From contig JAEMBT020000009.1 of assembly GCA_018873245.2 (NCBI GenBank), forward strand, positions 15,433,794 to 15,497,793: a stretch of 64,000 bases of DNA, given 5' to 3'. This DNA comes from Archegozetes longisetosus. Its lineage: Eukaryota; Arthropoda; Arachnida; Sarcoptiformes; Trhypochthoniidae. Positions 12,201 through 24,442 of the stretch are shown here, piece after piece. The notes beneath the pieces are model-generated. The model did not search any database. It worked only from the letters and a program-made list of their open reading frames with translations, and was not told where the DNA came from. Position 1 is the stretch's first letter. Each line of letters begins with the position of its first letter. The translations under genes were made by a program, and so were the position numbers.

Positions 12201-13080
12201 CACATAGATAGTATTTAGTAGATGGTAAACATGAACGAAAAAAGCGTCAAAACAAGTGAATGTTAGGTCATTCAATTGTATAGTTTGTATAGTTTTGTAT
12301 AGTTTTGTATAGTTTTGTATAGTTTTGTATAGTTTTGTATAGTTTTCTATCATTTTGACGTCTTTAGTTGACCAAAAAGGATATTTCAAGGAATCTGCCA
12401 ATATTTCATTCTATTGTCAGTCCGACATCTAATGGCAATTTTCATACCATTTCGATGAAGGTTTAGATCTTTAAATGTCTAAAAATAAAGTTTACTTAAC
12501 AGACCCTACGATAGATTGAATGATAGATTGAAACGTTTGTATTACATGTTCTAAACATTAATCTGATTAATGCACGGACTGCTTCTTCTCGACTATGATC
12601 TATGAAACTGCTTAATGTCGAAATGAAGATCGTTTATCGTTTCGATTTATCATTTCGAAACCATGAATGCCATCTCACAAATTATTTATTGCTTGGCTTT
12701 TGATGTTCTCCTGCATTAAAGTTATTATTTTGTTCCATGTAAACAAAGTCGATTTTCTATCTCATTATCTGTATTTATCTTAATCTCATAGTATTTACCA
12801 CAACAAAAACTTTGATTTCAATTGGTTAGTAACAGAATATCAAAGAATATCAAAGAATATCAAAGAATATCAAAGAATATCAAAGAATAACAATAAGAAA
12901 AGTTAAAAAGAAGTTATAAGATAAGTAAAAAAAACAGATGTAAAAAGATAAGAATAAAGTATCTAATGGGGCTCACCAACGACTTCGCTAGTTGTCACAA
13001 CCAATTTGAGAGTCACTTGATCATCATATACTTTGTGCATCAAAAACGAGGCTCCTCTCAGCTTAACTCCAGATCTTCTC
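6266..13080 (-). CDS. Atypical soluble guanylate cyclase (Gyc-88E-like)
   Basis: Spliced gene for a heme-binding cyclase that makes cGMP from GTP in the cytosol. Exons on the minus strand, all with AG/GT borders and matching phases: 13080-12977, 12156-10748, 8197-8152, 8075-8060, 7961-7869 and 7199-6266 (stop). About 866 residues are covered. The first coding exon (about 25 residues, normally starting MYG) was not found. The H-NOX domain spans the first two exons, with the proximal heme His in LDNLHDHL and the YxSxR motif as HYYSERQ. An HNOBA/PAS region and a signalling helix follow, then the cyclase domain: metal Asp in [16 protein letters not shown] with the guanine-selecting Glu, and [17 protein letters not shown] last exon of about 310 residues adds a Ser/Asn-rich basic tail, as in insect Gyc-88E rather than the short sGC beta-1. 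The catalytic Asn/Arg pair is replaced by Thr/Lys, so a partner subunit may be needed. The Gyc-88E assignment is less certain than the sGC call. Confidence 0.88.
7231..7404. mobile_element. MITE with TA target duplication, copy 1 (in sGC intron)
   Basis: A 174-bp element begins TA-CAGTAATGCCTCGATG and ends GGAGGTACTACTG-TA. The inverted termini (CAGTARTRCCTC) and TA duplication fit Tc1/mariner/pogo-type MITEs. It sits in the last intron of the cyclase gene, about 30 bp from the splice acceptor of the final exon. A sister copy is at 18597-18771. It is non-coding. Confidence 0.75.
8060..8075 (-). CDS. 16-nt micro-exon of the guanylate cyclase
   Basis: On the minus strand the text reads ...aatttag|GTCTTCAGATGCCAAG|gtatga. 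With the G left over from the 46-nt exon (8197-8152) and the A that opens the next exon (7961), it encodes G-L-Q-M-P-R, exactly the conserved GxxMPRYCLFG stretch of cyclases. Without it the downstream exon would be read out of frame and hit a stop. The flanking introns are 76 and 98 bp. Confidence 0.9.
12278..12350. repeat. 10-bp minisatellite in sGC intron
   Basis: About seven head-to-tail copies of tatagttttg, nearly exact. It lies in the intron between the first two mapped exons of the cyclase gene (12157-12976). The minus strand of the array stays open by chance and gives a Lys/Tyr/Thr-rich frame that I do not consider a gene. Confidence 0.85.
12836..12888. repeat. 10-bp minisatellite (caaagaatat) in sGC intron
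   Basis: Five to six perfect copies of caaagaatat. This is the second 10-bp array in the same cyclase intron, unrelated in sequence to the one at 12278. Confidence 0.85.
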
Positions 13081-13909
13081 CTGAAACAGACGCTTATAAG
13101 TGAGAAACAATCGCTCAATCAATCTTAGCGAATGTCTTTAAATCTTATATTTTCAATATTGTTCTTTGGCTTATCTGAAGATTTCTATCTTTTAGAGTGA
13201 GTGCTATAGATTGCAATCTGTTTCTCGTGTGTAAGTAATCTTCTATTTAACTAAAAATAGATTTTCTTCAAATAGACAATAAGTGCTGCAAATAACAAGA
13301 ATTTAAGTCTAATGCATGACAAGAATTTAGCTCTAATGCAAATCATTTGTTTTGTTAACATCTTATAGGGAGAGAATACCGAAATTTATTGGCACTCACT
13401 CTTCAATAGATGAGAATTTCTTACAAAAAATTTAATTAAATAATCAGTGGAGTCAGAATCGGGATCAGAATCAGAATAGAAATCAACAAAAAAGGGCGAA
13501 ATCAAATAAGAAGTTTAGGCAAAAGAAAGTTAGCTTAAGAAGAATTGAGGTTTAGTTAAGGTATAATAGAATTAGTGGTAATGTATGGTATGTTTTAAAG
13601 AATGAAAACAAACACGTTTTTATTGGATTTTCATCTTATTAACTAATAAACTAAGCATTTGCTCAATAATTGAAACTTTATTCAAATAAACAGTATCTGT
13701 AGTGCTATTGGTCTCTATTGTATCTGTTATTTATGTTTTTTATTTGATACTTGATTTGTATTTCTAATAAAATTCTTAACCAATAGTGAAGAAACTCTTA
13801 GACCGATTAATTCAATTTTAGGACACATCGCAAACCTATGAGACAATAATTATTAGGTATTTTGAGCTGTTAATGAAATAACAAGCAACCCTTGTGATGG
13901 CTCAGCAAT

Positions 13910-14070
13910 TTCATATGAAATTCTTGCATTCTAATGAGATTCTTGCATTTTACCAAATTCTTGCGTTTTATCAAATTCTTGAATTTTATCAAGTTTTTGC
14001 ATTCTTATCAGATTCTTGAATTCTTAAAAAACTCTTAATTTTTACTAAATTCTTGCATTCTAATGAACTG
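13910..14070. repeat. Diverged ~19-bp tandem array
   Basis: Successive units resemble attcttgcattttatcaa with substitutions and length changes (attcttgcattctaatgag, attcttgcgttttatcaa, attcttgaattttatcaag). About eight units are recognisable. Confidence 0.7.
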
Positions 14071-14889
14071 AATGCTAGAACTGAGTTAATTTGAACAGAA
14101 CTAATAATTTAGTTTCATGAACGACAAGCTTTTATTCATTAGATTCTCTGTCAATAATCAGGAGTGCAATCGTTTCTAATTGAATTGAGAAATCCTGGTA
14201 TTAGTAGTTGTATAAGAATATATTGGATTCGAAAATCCAATGGGATTCCAACAAGTATTGCTTTTCACGACCTTCGGCATAAGTCATGTCTATTATATTA
14301 TGACTAAAATAAATGTCGACAACTTCTTATCTGAATTTTTCTCAATTTATTTTCATTCATAAAATATTATTAATAACAGATATCTAGATATAGAAATTCA
14401 AACTTATTCAATTTGAACATCAACTTAAATAAATGATTGTTTGATGAACTTGTCAAAATGAGCCATTCCTGACCCAGTGGTATCTATAATTGAGATAGCA
14501 CTTAATAATACTGACTTGATATATAATGATTTATTGTACGAATAAATTGTTTTAATTTACAATATGAAATACCTCCTTAACAATAGCTATCACATAGTTT
14601 ATAAGCTGTACATATTAGCATATCTACCAAATGCTTATTCTCTGCTATTATTATTGACGGAATTGGGCTAACATTTGACAAGCTTCCTTCTGTTATATTC
14701 CTCATAAATTAGTCATGAATGAAAGGGATATTTATAGGATGTGCACAAATTAGGAGCCACATTCATCACAAGAAAACCATGCAAATTGACTCAATTGTGA
14801 TTTTGGTTAGACTTACAATCTTTCAATACTAGCATTTTATTAGACTTTTATTCATCAATAAGTCGTTTTTTGCTATTAAGAGCATGAGA

Positions 14890-14995
14890 ACGAAAATGAA
14901 AATGAAAAATAAGATGAAAATGAAAATGAAAATGAAAATGAAAATGAAAATGAAAATGAAAATGAAAATGAAAATGAAAATGAAAATTAAAATGA
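14890..14995. repeat. GAAAAT hexanucleotide array
   Basis: About 17 copies of gaaaat with very few changes, forming a purine-only strand about 100 nt long. Confidence 0.9.
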
Positions 14996-16242
14996 ATGTT
15001 ATTCTAAGTGAAAGTTATTCTTAAAGAAGAAGAAATTTGTTAATTGATTGCTGATGACAAAATAAAATGCAATTTTCAGTTAAATTTTCCCTATTTGTGA
15101 AAGAACTATCAATACTTTGATTGATTTTTGTTGAAAGTATTTGAATCCTTAAAACCAAAGCCATTTCTCAAGATTCCACTTTTAGATTCTTGAGATTCTG
15201 ATCAAAGCCAAAGATTCTTCAATATTGAAAAATGTATTGTTTATATAGAGTTGAAGAATAAGTTGAGCTATAGATCGTGTTATTCATATTATTAATAACA
15301 CGAATTAACTTTAGAATTAACTTTTTGTCTTTGAATGATGTTTTATGGACTTATATCGCGTAAAATATATGATTATAACAAAAATAATACCACAATAACT
15401 TCCATAATTAAACTTTATTTTTCTAAAAATACCGTTTTTATTGAAAACAATTGAGAAATTTTAGTTGATTTATTCAAAATAAAATTCAGAGGTTGAGATC
15501 AGAGAGAACTATAAAGACTTTGAGGTTTGACGTTTAGATCATTTTCATCTGAGATGGTGTCAAAATCTTATCTATTTGGAAAAATACTAATTTCCAGTTA
15601 ATCTTAATCAAAATAAGACTTGCTTATCCACAAAGGTCATAGTTCATGAAAAATATTAATAATATTAGACTAAATTAATTGTAATCAAATTTTAAGATAA
15701 CTAATGAATGCCTTAAACGAATTTTCTACTATTATCTAATAAACGCTAGAATATTAAAAATATTTATGGTTATGAGAGCTAATGCAATGTAGCATAAAGT
15801 TTTATAACTAAACTAATCAATTTTTTACTTCAACTTCGTTTCACAACTATTAATAAGCAATACTTTCACAATAAACTAGAAGTAAGAAAATTGATAATCG
15901 ATATCATAATCAATATCTTAGTTTACTCCTAAAAACGTTTTTATTCAATCAATGCTCTCAACAAAAGGAATTTGAAATTTGAAATTTGAAATTCAGAAAG
16001 TCTAAGAGTTAATAACAAGCATCTTAAATAAAGGTGTAGTGAAATTACTGTTTCAGATGAATACTAATGACAGAGAGATAATGATTGAGAATTGAATGAT
16101 GAGTAAGTTCTTACTTCTATTATTCTTTCATATACAGTGTATTTTGATTTCTTTTGTATTCTTATCTGACTCTAAGTTTGTATGAATGAGTATATATACA
16201 GTATGACTACAACAAAATGGTAGAAAACAGCTATTCATTCAT

Positions 16243-16400
16243 CTTAATAGACCGAGACTCACATCTTTGGTGAGTATTGTTAATAGACCAAGAGTATCAA
16301 TAGACATTCTTCTGGTGAGTATTGTTAATAGACCCAGATTCTCATCTTTGGTGAGTATTCTTAATAGACCCAGATTCTCATCTTTGGTGAGTATTCTTAA
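16243..16400. repeat. 36-bp minisatellite (frame-preserving)
   Basis: The unit tctttggtgagtattcttaa + tagacccagattctca (36 bp) is repeated about four times with some shortened copies. Because 36 is a multiple of three, the plus strand stays open and shows repeated VSILNRPRFSS; I regard this as a by-product, not a gene. Confidence 0.8.
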
Positions 16401-16895
16401 TTTTTCTTCTCAACACTCATCCTATAAACTCTACCTCAGGTTATTAGGGTTTCAAAGCTTAGGTGAATTCAGGTTTTATGAGAAATTTTAGTGATAAGAC
16501 TCATTGTCAGCTATTGTGTTGAGTGGTTTAGAAAACGTTTTACGACTAGAGAATCTGTCAGAATAGCTATGGTTTGTCGTTAACTCTATTGGGCAACAAC
16601 TCTAACTCACTTTAGATGTTTTCAAGATTTAATGCTTTATTGTTAATGTTAGCTCGAGTTGAATAATACCATCAGGTTTAATGAGTAATCGCGTGAACCT
16701 TACAGCTCAACAATTTCTTATAAACAGGTCAGATCTCAATTCATTCCAATTTTATCAACTAATAGACAGCTATTGAACTATAAACACTGAAAACACGTTA
16801 TTCGTAATCAAAAATTGAAGTCCGCTTTGATTTTCTATCCCTATAAAGTACCTGCAGCTAAAGATTGTTTACTTTCCAAACAATAGACATAATCA

Positions 16896-16947
16896 GTAAC
16901 TGATGTATCAGTAACTGGTCTATCAGTAACTGGTCTATCAGTAACTG
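16896..16947. repeat. 15-bp minisatellite
   Basis: Three to four copies of ctatcagtaactggt. Confidence 0.8.
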
Positions 16948-17761
16948 TATCTTTACCAAAGTGTGAGCTAACTTTTATGGAAACAGTAGTATGATTGCTG
17001 CAGATTTAGTATAAGTTAAGCCTGAATGAAGCCGTGAGCCATAGAAAAGATTTGAAACCTTTTGAAAATATAGTGAGCATGAAATTTCAAGCTTATGCTA
17101 GAATAAGCTCTTATAATCTATATAGATTTTCCCAAATTTGATCATATAAATAATTAAACTACACTTTCGCACTTGAGCCCAAAGTTTTGTCGCTCAACTT
17201 CAGAATGCTCACTTTAATTAATAAATTATTGATAGAATAATAAATACATTGATTTTAGCGTAATATCAACTAAATTAACATAAATCACAATAAATTTGAC
17301 AGAATAACAAACATTAATTTTTGATGGAAGGAAAGCGTATCATCAATAAGCCTATCTTATTCTAACTCCAATGTCAGCTTGCTTTCAATTCTCTGAAGAG
17401 TTGTTTCTGTGTTTTTGTTAGATTGATATACCGACTGATCTGTTTATGGTATACATTAAGTCTATAGGTTTTATCTACGTTTGGTACATAAGGCAACAAA
17501 AAGTCATGTAATAAGGGATTCCCCATTTGGGCTGAAAATATTTTCGCTTAAGCATAACAACCGACATCTCCTTGAATTATATTTCAGTAATATTACACGT
17601 ATTCCAGCGCGATGTCGACTAAATCACGACATTTCAAAACTCATAGCAACAATTATTGGGCATTTCAGACCCAAGTGTCTAACAATAAAAGTGGTATTAG
17701 AGAGTATACGGTTACTATCCGACATTCCCTTTATACCGAGCGCTCTACGCGCTATCTCCTT

Positions 17762-17806
17762 AACCTAATTTAATCTAACCTAACCTAACCTACCTAACTA
17801 AATTGT
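17762..17806. repeat. Short CCTAA (TTAGG-like) tract
   Basis: The sequence taacctaatttaatctaacctaacctaacctacctaac contains several perfect CCTAA units, the arthropod telomere motif. It follows directly a stretch (17481-17760) of higher GC that is open on the plus strand for 95 codons but matches nothing I know. Similar tracts occur near 27400 and 42700. Confidence 0.6.
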
Positions 17807-18596
17807 TGTAATAGGAATGTATTGAAGTATTTTAGTAGGTTAGGTAACATAGCATAATAAGGCATTTTCAAGTATGTATTTATCCATATATTAGATATTG
17901 TTAGATACCTCGAATTCGGCTTCCCTTTAAATTTACTTTCCACGTTGCAGCCCATCATTTCATACATTTATTTATTTTTGTGAATCATTTCACGAATTGT
18001 TTTTCCTAACTGCTTTTAGCACAACAGTACATAGAACTAAATTCTATAGTACCTCACATATAATTTGTGGATAAATACATATCTGGTAATGCACTACATA
18101 TACGAAATTATCAATGGTAAATATATACTTCTCCAATACCGATTCTAGCTCAAATAAATTAAGCTTTGAGTGCGGGACAATCGGATCTGAAGCGCCAATT
18201 ATAGATATAAAAATCTTAATAATTATCTAAATTTAATAAGCTAAAAGCTTTAATTAAGGATCAAATCCCCAAACAGCCCTAATATGAATCGATTCATATA
18301 TCAATACTAACTTTTAGTATGAAAAGCTAAATATAGTGCACCAATAGATTGCACAAACATTAAGCGGTGATTTGTGGCTTTGGCTCATAATAGGTTAAAG
18401 AGAAAGAAGAGCGAAAAAATTAGTCCTGATAATGATATAGAGATGATTTTCTAAACCAAAAATTATATGTGTGTGAGATGTTGCGAGTTAGACATGTGTG
18501 ATCAATATTTGCGACTTCAGATGAAATCTTTTCTCCCTAACAGTTCTTTCATGCGAATCCCATATAAGATAATATTTTTGCTAATGCTCTTCAATA

Positions 18597-18771
18597 CAGT
18601 AGTACCTCCTTATTGTCAACCTCTTTATATTCAATCCTAGTTATAGTCGACTCATTTATACAGTCCAGACACATACTATTCGACTAATAATCAACCTGTT
18701 TATAGTGAACTCCAGTTATAGTCAGCGCGAATTATCGATCCCCAGCGATTCTTTATATGGAGATATTACTG
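18597..18771. mobile_element. MITE with TA target duplication, copy 2
   Basis: The 175-bp block begins TA-CAGTAGTACCTCC and ends GGAGATATTACTG-TA. It shares termini and internal phrases (GTCAACCTCTTTATATTC) with the copy at 7231-7404, in the same orientation. It is non-coding. Confidence 0.75.
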
Positions 18772-21481
18772 TATAGCCAAAAATGCAGCCTTTTACACAC
18801 TATGCAAACACTTCATTTGCCACCACATGAATATGTATGCAGTTTTTCGGCATTTCCTTTCAAACCTCTGCCTCTCATCCACGAATCCGATTTCAACTGT
18901 AATAAAACGCTTAAATTTCCATAGCTTTGATTGAGCTGAAAATTCTACTGGAAACTCTACTGAAAACTTCCGCCTGAGTTGAAAAATAGTTTTTCATGAT
19001 TAAACTTTTAATGGCTTATCTTATAAGTAGAGATAAAATTTGCACTTTTTGTCAGAGTCAGGCTTGAAATATATGTTTCTGCTCTCAAAATAACTTATGC
19101 CTGTGATGAAGAGCTTTTATCATTGACTTGCTTTTTGACTCAAATTATTATTAGGATTTCGAATAATTGCTTACGGAAGTGTTCAACTCTTATGTGCAAA
19201 TCAATATTTCATACAATAGACTTTATATGCGATAAACTTCACGTACAGTTTTGATTGTTGTGTAATCAATGGCGAAGCCGGAGAGCTTAGGGTGCACAGG
19301 CACCTTTTGTTCAAACTCGCTAGCTTACTTAAAAGTTGTATATTTTCTGAGTATATTTTCTTAATTTACTGCAAAACCAAGTAATAATAGATTGTAATTG
19401 AAGTTTGAAACTGTTACATAAAGGTTTTAATGAGAAAAATGAATATTCAATCAGAACGAATATACTGTGTATGTGCCCCTTAATCAAAACTTCTGGCTTC
19501 TCCACCGTGTGCAATACGATATCACTAACTAGAAGTAAACGCATACGCGAGATATTCGAAAATCATAGAAAAATATTGGATTTCACGCAGGCATCTCAGA
19601 TCTTGTAATTTAATTCGTTGATTTTTCTCGCAGAAAATGGACAGAATAGAGCTTAGGACACAATTTTGAGTCCAAGGGTGATAAGACTTGATTTAAAATT
19701 CGAAACTAGAAATTCAAGTCTTTCTAAACTAAATAAACATATAGTCTATTGTGATATTGAGAAGAATGACAAATAATAATTGGAAAAAGTTTGTTAAATA
19801 TAGCAAAAAGTGATTTCTTTATTTGAATTGAGTGCATGTATTTTATTATTTAATGTTTGCATAGGAAGAGGGGCTCATTAGAAATCTTAAGTAAAGACAT
19901 GTCTGTAGCAATACAAAAGTATAACTAATATTTACATGGTTGTGAACTTTAGTAATTATTTTCTTTTATTTGCTTTTCTAAAATTAAATTTTATTTTCAA
20001 TCAAAATCTTATGAAACACGTTAACAAAATGTGTGTTTCTTAAGATTTTAGATTTCGTAACTGCCTTAAGAATCTGAATAAAACATAACCAATGACTGGG
20101 GACCTATAAATTTGGAACTTTAAAAATAAGCTTAAATTATTTATAAATAGAAATTTGATTAAACAAAATTAGCTTAAATAGAATTCAAGTCGGGAATTCC
20201 AATCGATATCTTAATCTTTATAAGATTGTGTGCTACTCTATTGATATATAAGATGTTTAACAGGTTTATTTGTTATTTAAGAATAGAAAATCTACAGTAA
20301 GATTCAATTTTCAACTCAATTGTTATCTTCGCTGATCGAATTATACTCGTTTTGAAGTTATTCTTTGGATTTTATTTGACAAAAATGTAAAATCTAAGAA
20401 TTAATCGTAGGAATATTTTTCATAGAATATAATGACTAAAAGGGTTCAAAACATTCAAAATTCAGTATTGAAAAAGCTGAGTTGATTTAGAAACATAAGC
20501 AAAATGCATAATAATGTGCAAATTTATGCATAGGGTTCAACGTAAATTATAAGAATTTATCTTAAGACAACCTTCGCGTTACGTGACCTGAAACATTAAA
20601 TTTTCTCAAATCAATCGACTTTTCTCCTATCATAAACTCAGAAACAATTAGTTCTTGTAATTTTCGTATTTGTTCTGAGTTCTATAACTAATATCTTCAG
20701 TAGACGTGACTTTAATTTCTAAACATTCGATGCCAACAAATTAGGAATCAGTTCACAAACACAAAGTTAGATTAAAATAATATTCGTATAGTTTTGACTA
20801 CATTATAAAAAATGTCAACTCAGAGATTGTGTAGATTTTTTCTAGACATTGATTAAAATTCAAAAATAAATTGAAGCTAAAAAATGAACTAAATTTGAAA
20901 GTAGAATAAGAGGAATGTTCCGCTACTGACTTCCTTCCAGCTGAAGTTAATTCATCAAAAATAGTTGCGAAACATATAGCAGGCAAAAAATTAGATAATT
21001 AGATACTTAGTATTTTAATGTTATCTAAATAATATGTTAAAATGTGTTATTTAAATAATATATAAATTACAATAATGAGTTTGTTTATGTATTTTTACAA
21101 CTTGACAACCAGCCGAATAATCTTCCTAACGATCCAAACGCCCATCCAGTCTATTACATGATTTTTCAATTTGCATAAAAGATTTGAATAAATCAAAATC
21201 AGGCTAACTCTGCTTCATAAGGATTATTCTATTAGTGTCTCTGTTTGTTTTAGATCTTCCTGAGTATCAAAGACGAAATTGGCCAAAATAAATGATATAA
21301 ATAGTCTCAAGTGAACTTTCTAATGGATACTATTTCGAGTAGAAATTCTTGTACTTTACTGGTCATCAGTGCAACAACTAGTATATCATTTTGACCATTT
21401 CATGGTCCGATCTCTATCTTCATTTTCATTGGTATTTCTATGGCTACTTTAACAATCTGTTAATACTATACAGTTGAAAAC

Positions 21482-21680
21482 TTAATAATCTGCGATAGCA
21501 ACAAGACAATAGCGCTTTTTATGTCAAGTTGTCTATGATGCACATTAATTTGCTGTCAAATTATTTAATTTGTTTTGATCACTATATTGAATATTCTATT
21601 AGCTTGTCAATATCTTCAGATCTAGGTCTGATAGAAAGCATTTCATGACAACACATCATTTCTGGTTGCCATCAACGATC
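21482..21680. mobile_element. TTAA-flanked MITE, copy 3 (one end decayed)
   Basis: The left end TTAA-TAATCTGCGATAGCAACAAG matches copies 1 and 2. The right end reads CATCATTTCTGGTTGCCATC and is the inverted equivalent of the left end of copy 2, but the last bases and the second TTAA are lost. Interior phrases match copy 2 in inverted orientation. Confidence 0.6.
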
Positions 21681-24054
21681 ATCGGGTTTTTGAGTGCAGT
21701 GTAGATTCAAGCGAACACATACAAATATTTTCAATTTCAATATTTTACCCTAACAGAAGAATAAAAACAGATCCATTCAATTTAAACGTTGAGAAGCTCA
21801 AAAATGGTTAGAATGCTAACTGGAAGGTTTGAAAATGGAATCAAAACATATAGCAGGTAGGAATTGAAGTTTAGCCATATGGAGATAAAACATCCGAGAG
21901 CTATTTCAATTTCAATTTATAATAATTTATTTATTTGTATACAGAATGTAGACTCAATACAACATTCTAGCGAACAGTCAATGTTTGAATCAATAAATCG
22001 CAATCCAATTTTAACCTAATATGCAAATGAAATGAGCGAAGAGTAAGCTAAAAAAGTCAATGTTTACTAGTATTTCCATTTTATTGGGTTCTGCAAAATT
22101 ACTTTAAGATTGAATAGTTGGTTATGTAACTGAAAATTGATTTACTTACTAACCAAGTATTTGTTAATCAGATTGACTAGAATTGCCGATTAAATTATCT
22201 AACTCAAATATCTAAATTATCTAACTCAATATATAAATTGCTAATTATTCGACATCATCAACTGCATATGTATTAGTCTCTAAGGATTCCCTAACCATTA
22301 ATTAATGGACACATTATAACGATTCTGATATAATATTCAGCAGAATATTTTGATCATTTGTTTATCCAATTTGTGATGCATTCATAAAATAATTAGTTGT
22401 ATTGAAAATTTCCTATTTATTAATTAATTTTAAAGAAGTAAAATATTAATAAATTTGAGTGAATCCAAAAAAGGATATCTGGTTTTTACTTATAAGTCAT
22501 CACAATTTGTATACTATTTGGTTTTATCTCTTCATCTTTATTATTATAAGCATATTAAATAAAAAACTTTATATAATACATACTTTGTATTGCAAGTTTT
22601 CTGAATAGAATAATTAAATTGAAAACATGTTCTCATTGCATTCTGTTTCAAGCCTTAGGAATTTTAGTCAAAATTATCTTTTTATGTGCCATTTGTCTTC
22701 TCTTTGAACAAATAAAATTAGGATTCTTTGCGATATAGTTAAGTCATATTGATATGGAAGATTAAATAATATTCAAAAGTCTATTAGATTAACTGGGATA
22801 TTAACTGTGATATTAATTGTGGAGGAACCTAAAGGCAGTTGGAATACCTGAATGCTCAGAGTCAATATGCTCAAAGTCAATATTTCTATCTATCTACAAA
22901 CCACTGTTTCATTTCATTGCTTATGATTCATAAATTGTCTGATCTTTTTGTTCAACTTTTGCCTTTTGGTACTTTCACGTGATTTAATTATAACTACAGT
23001 AAACATAGTTTTCACGATTTTCTCTTAACACGCCTTAAACAAAATCAGATTTTCCTTCATTTTTCGCTCTAAGGTTTTGGTGATGATATTACAAAAGTCA
23101 ATATAATGTGCCGACAAGGAAAAATTGATGGTTAGTTGGAATATGAAAAATGAATACAAAGCTTATAGTAATTATTTGTTCTAACATCAATTCCGAATCA
23201 TCTACCTTAATTAATCTCGCTCGTATTCCAAATACTAAACCAGCATTTTCCCAGCTAATTATTCAATTTAATGCTGGATTCTTGTCAATCTCAGTGCTTT
23301 TGGCCAATTTTGAAGATAACTATATTTTCTCAAAAACAGACTGACCTTCAGTTGAAAAAAACTGAAATATTCTCAAAGAAACTGTTGAATTCTTAAAAAA
23401 AAATCTTAAAAATTGAGTTTAATATTGAGAGAGATATAATACTTAGAAAACTTATTTGTTAAGTGAGAGGAAAAATTAATGGAATTTATATATTGGGAAA
23501 CGTCAGCAAAAGATCTATAAGACATAATGTATTATAAGGAATGTAAAAATAATCCGCTCATGTGTTGTATGGAATTTCGGTACAACAATATTTCTCTGCA
23601 ATCTTTTGGGTATTAAATTCTCTGTAAGCTTTTTATTTACTCCCTTTCGCCCTCAGTTAAGCTCAACTTAGCTCAAAATGAAAATATGTAAACACCATAT
23701 GAAACTTAATAAATACTCACAATATTTCATTCCATGTCTCCTCTCCAAACAATTTGATCACTAAGTCTTCTAGACAACAATGAATGAAACCATACTTTGA
23801 TTAAGAGAAGAACAGATAATTACATTTTGTCCGCCAGATCACTCAAACGTTTTCTTACCATTTTTCACAAGTCAATCAAATCTTAGTTCACAACACTCAC
23901 AACTTTTATTCAAAAGTCTTATTCAAAAGTTGATTCATTGGCAAAAGTTATAGAAATCATTGTCAATAAAGACTTATATTTATCTAACAGAACATTGTAG
24001 TAATAATTAAATAAAGTATTGGAGCAGAAATTGTTACGACATTTCTCCAGTTCT

Positions 24055-24170
24055 GTACTCTCTAAACAAAATCTGTGCTCTCCCAACAGAATCTGTGCTT
24101 TTCCAACAGAATCTGTACTCTTCCAACAGAATCTGTGCTCTTCCAACAGAATCTGTACTCTCCCAACATT
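24055..24170. repeat. 20-bp minisatellite
   Basis: About six copies of a 20-bp unit, aatctgtgctcttccaacag, with alternation of tgtgct/tgtact and cttccaac/ctcccaac. Both strands are partly open through it, which I treat as an artefact. Confidence 0.85.
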
Positions 24171-24270
24171 TAGTGTTGAGATTATTGGTCACACTTTAAT
24201 TCTCAACGAAAATATAGAGCGAGAGACTTGTCTGAAGATCTATTCATAAAAACTGACATCTTTTCTTACT

Positions 24271-24442
24271 TACCACTAGTTTTTGGGTGAATGGATCGCG
24301 TTCTCAATACATAGACATAACTCCACAATACTTTGGATGTGTTCAGAGCTGCGCACACACACCAATATTATTGATATTGACATTGGGCTGTATTAACGAT
24401 TGCTCTACAACATTGTTAAACTCATTATTTGGTTGGGCAACT
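24271..24442 (+). other. Exon-like ORF bounded by splice signals (unassigned)
   Basis: A pyrimidine-rich acceptor (ttcttacttaccactag) is followed by 57 open codons and a donor (actg|gtgaga). The peptide contains SQYIDITPQYFGCVQS, a hydrophobic stretch and LFGWAT. The phrase IDITPQYFG is reminiscent of the conserved loop in SLC17-type anion transporters (NHLDIAPRYA), but no neighbouring exon could be found. It may be a pseudogene fragment or chance. Confidence 0.22.

Larger units (their letters stand above)
13081..17760. other. Intergenic/5' region of the cyclase gene, repeat-rich
   Basis: The missing first exon of the cyclase should lie in or beyond this stretch on the minus strand, but no ATG-TAC-GGN start with a fitting GT donor was found. 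Otherwise only simple repeats are visible: a diverged ~19-bp array based on attcttgcattttatcaa (13910-14070), a GAAAAT array (14890-14995), a 36-bp array (16243-16400) and a 15-bp array (16896-16947). Confidence 0.45.

Noticed and set aside
19329-19608. Overlapping ORFs on both strands
   Set aside because: No family resemblance, no splice context; length is within chance for this composition.
23919-24249. Repetitive ORFs on both strands
   Set aside because: They are translations of the 20-bp minisatellite; the unit has no stop in two frames.
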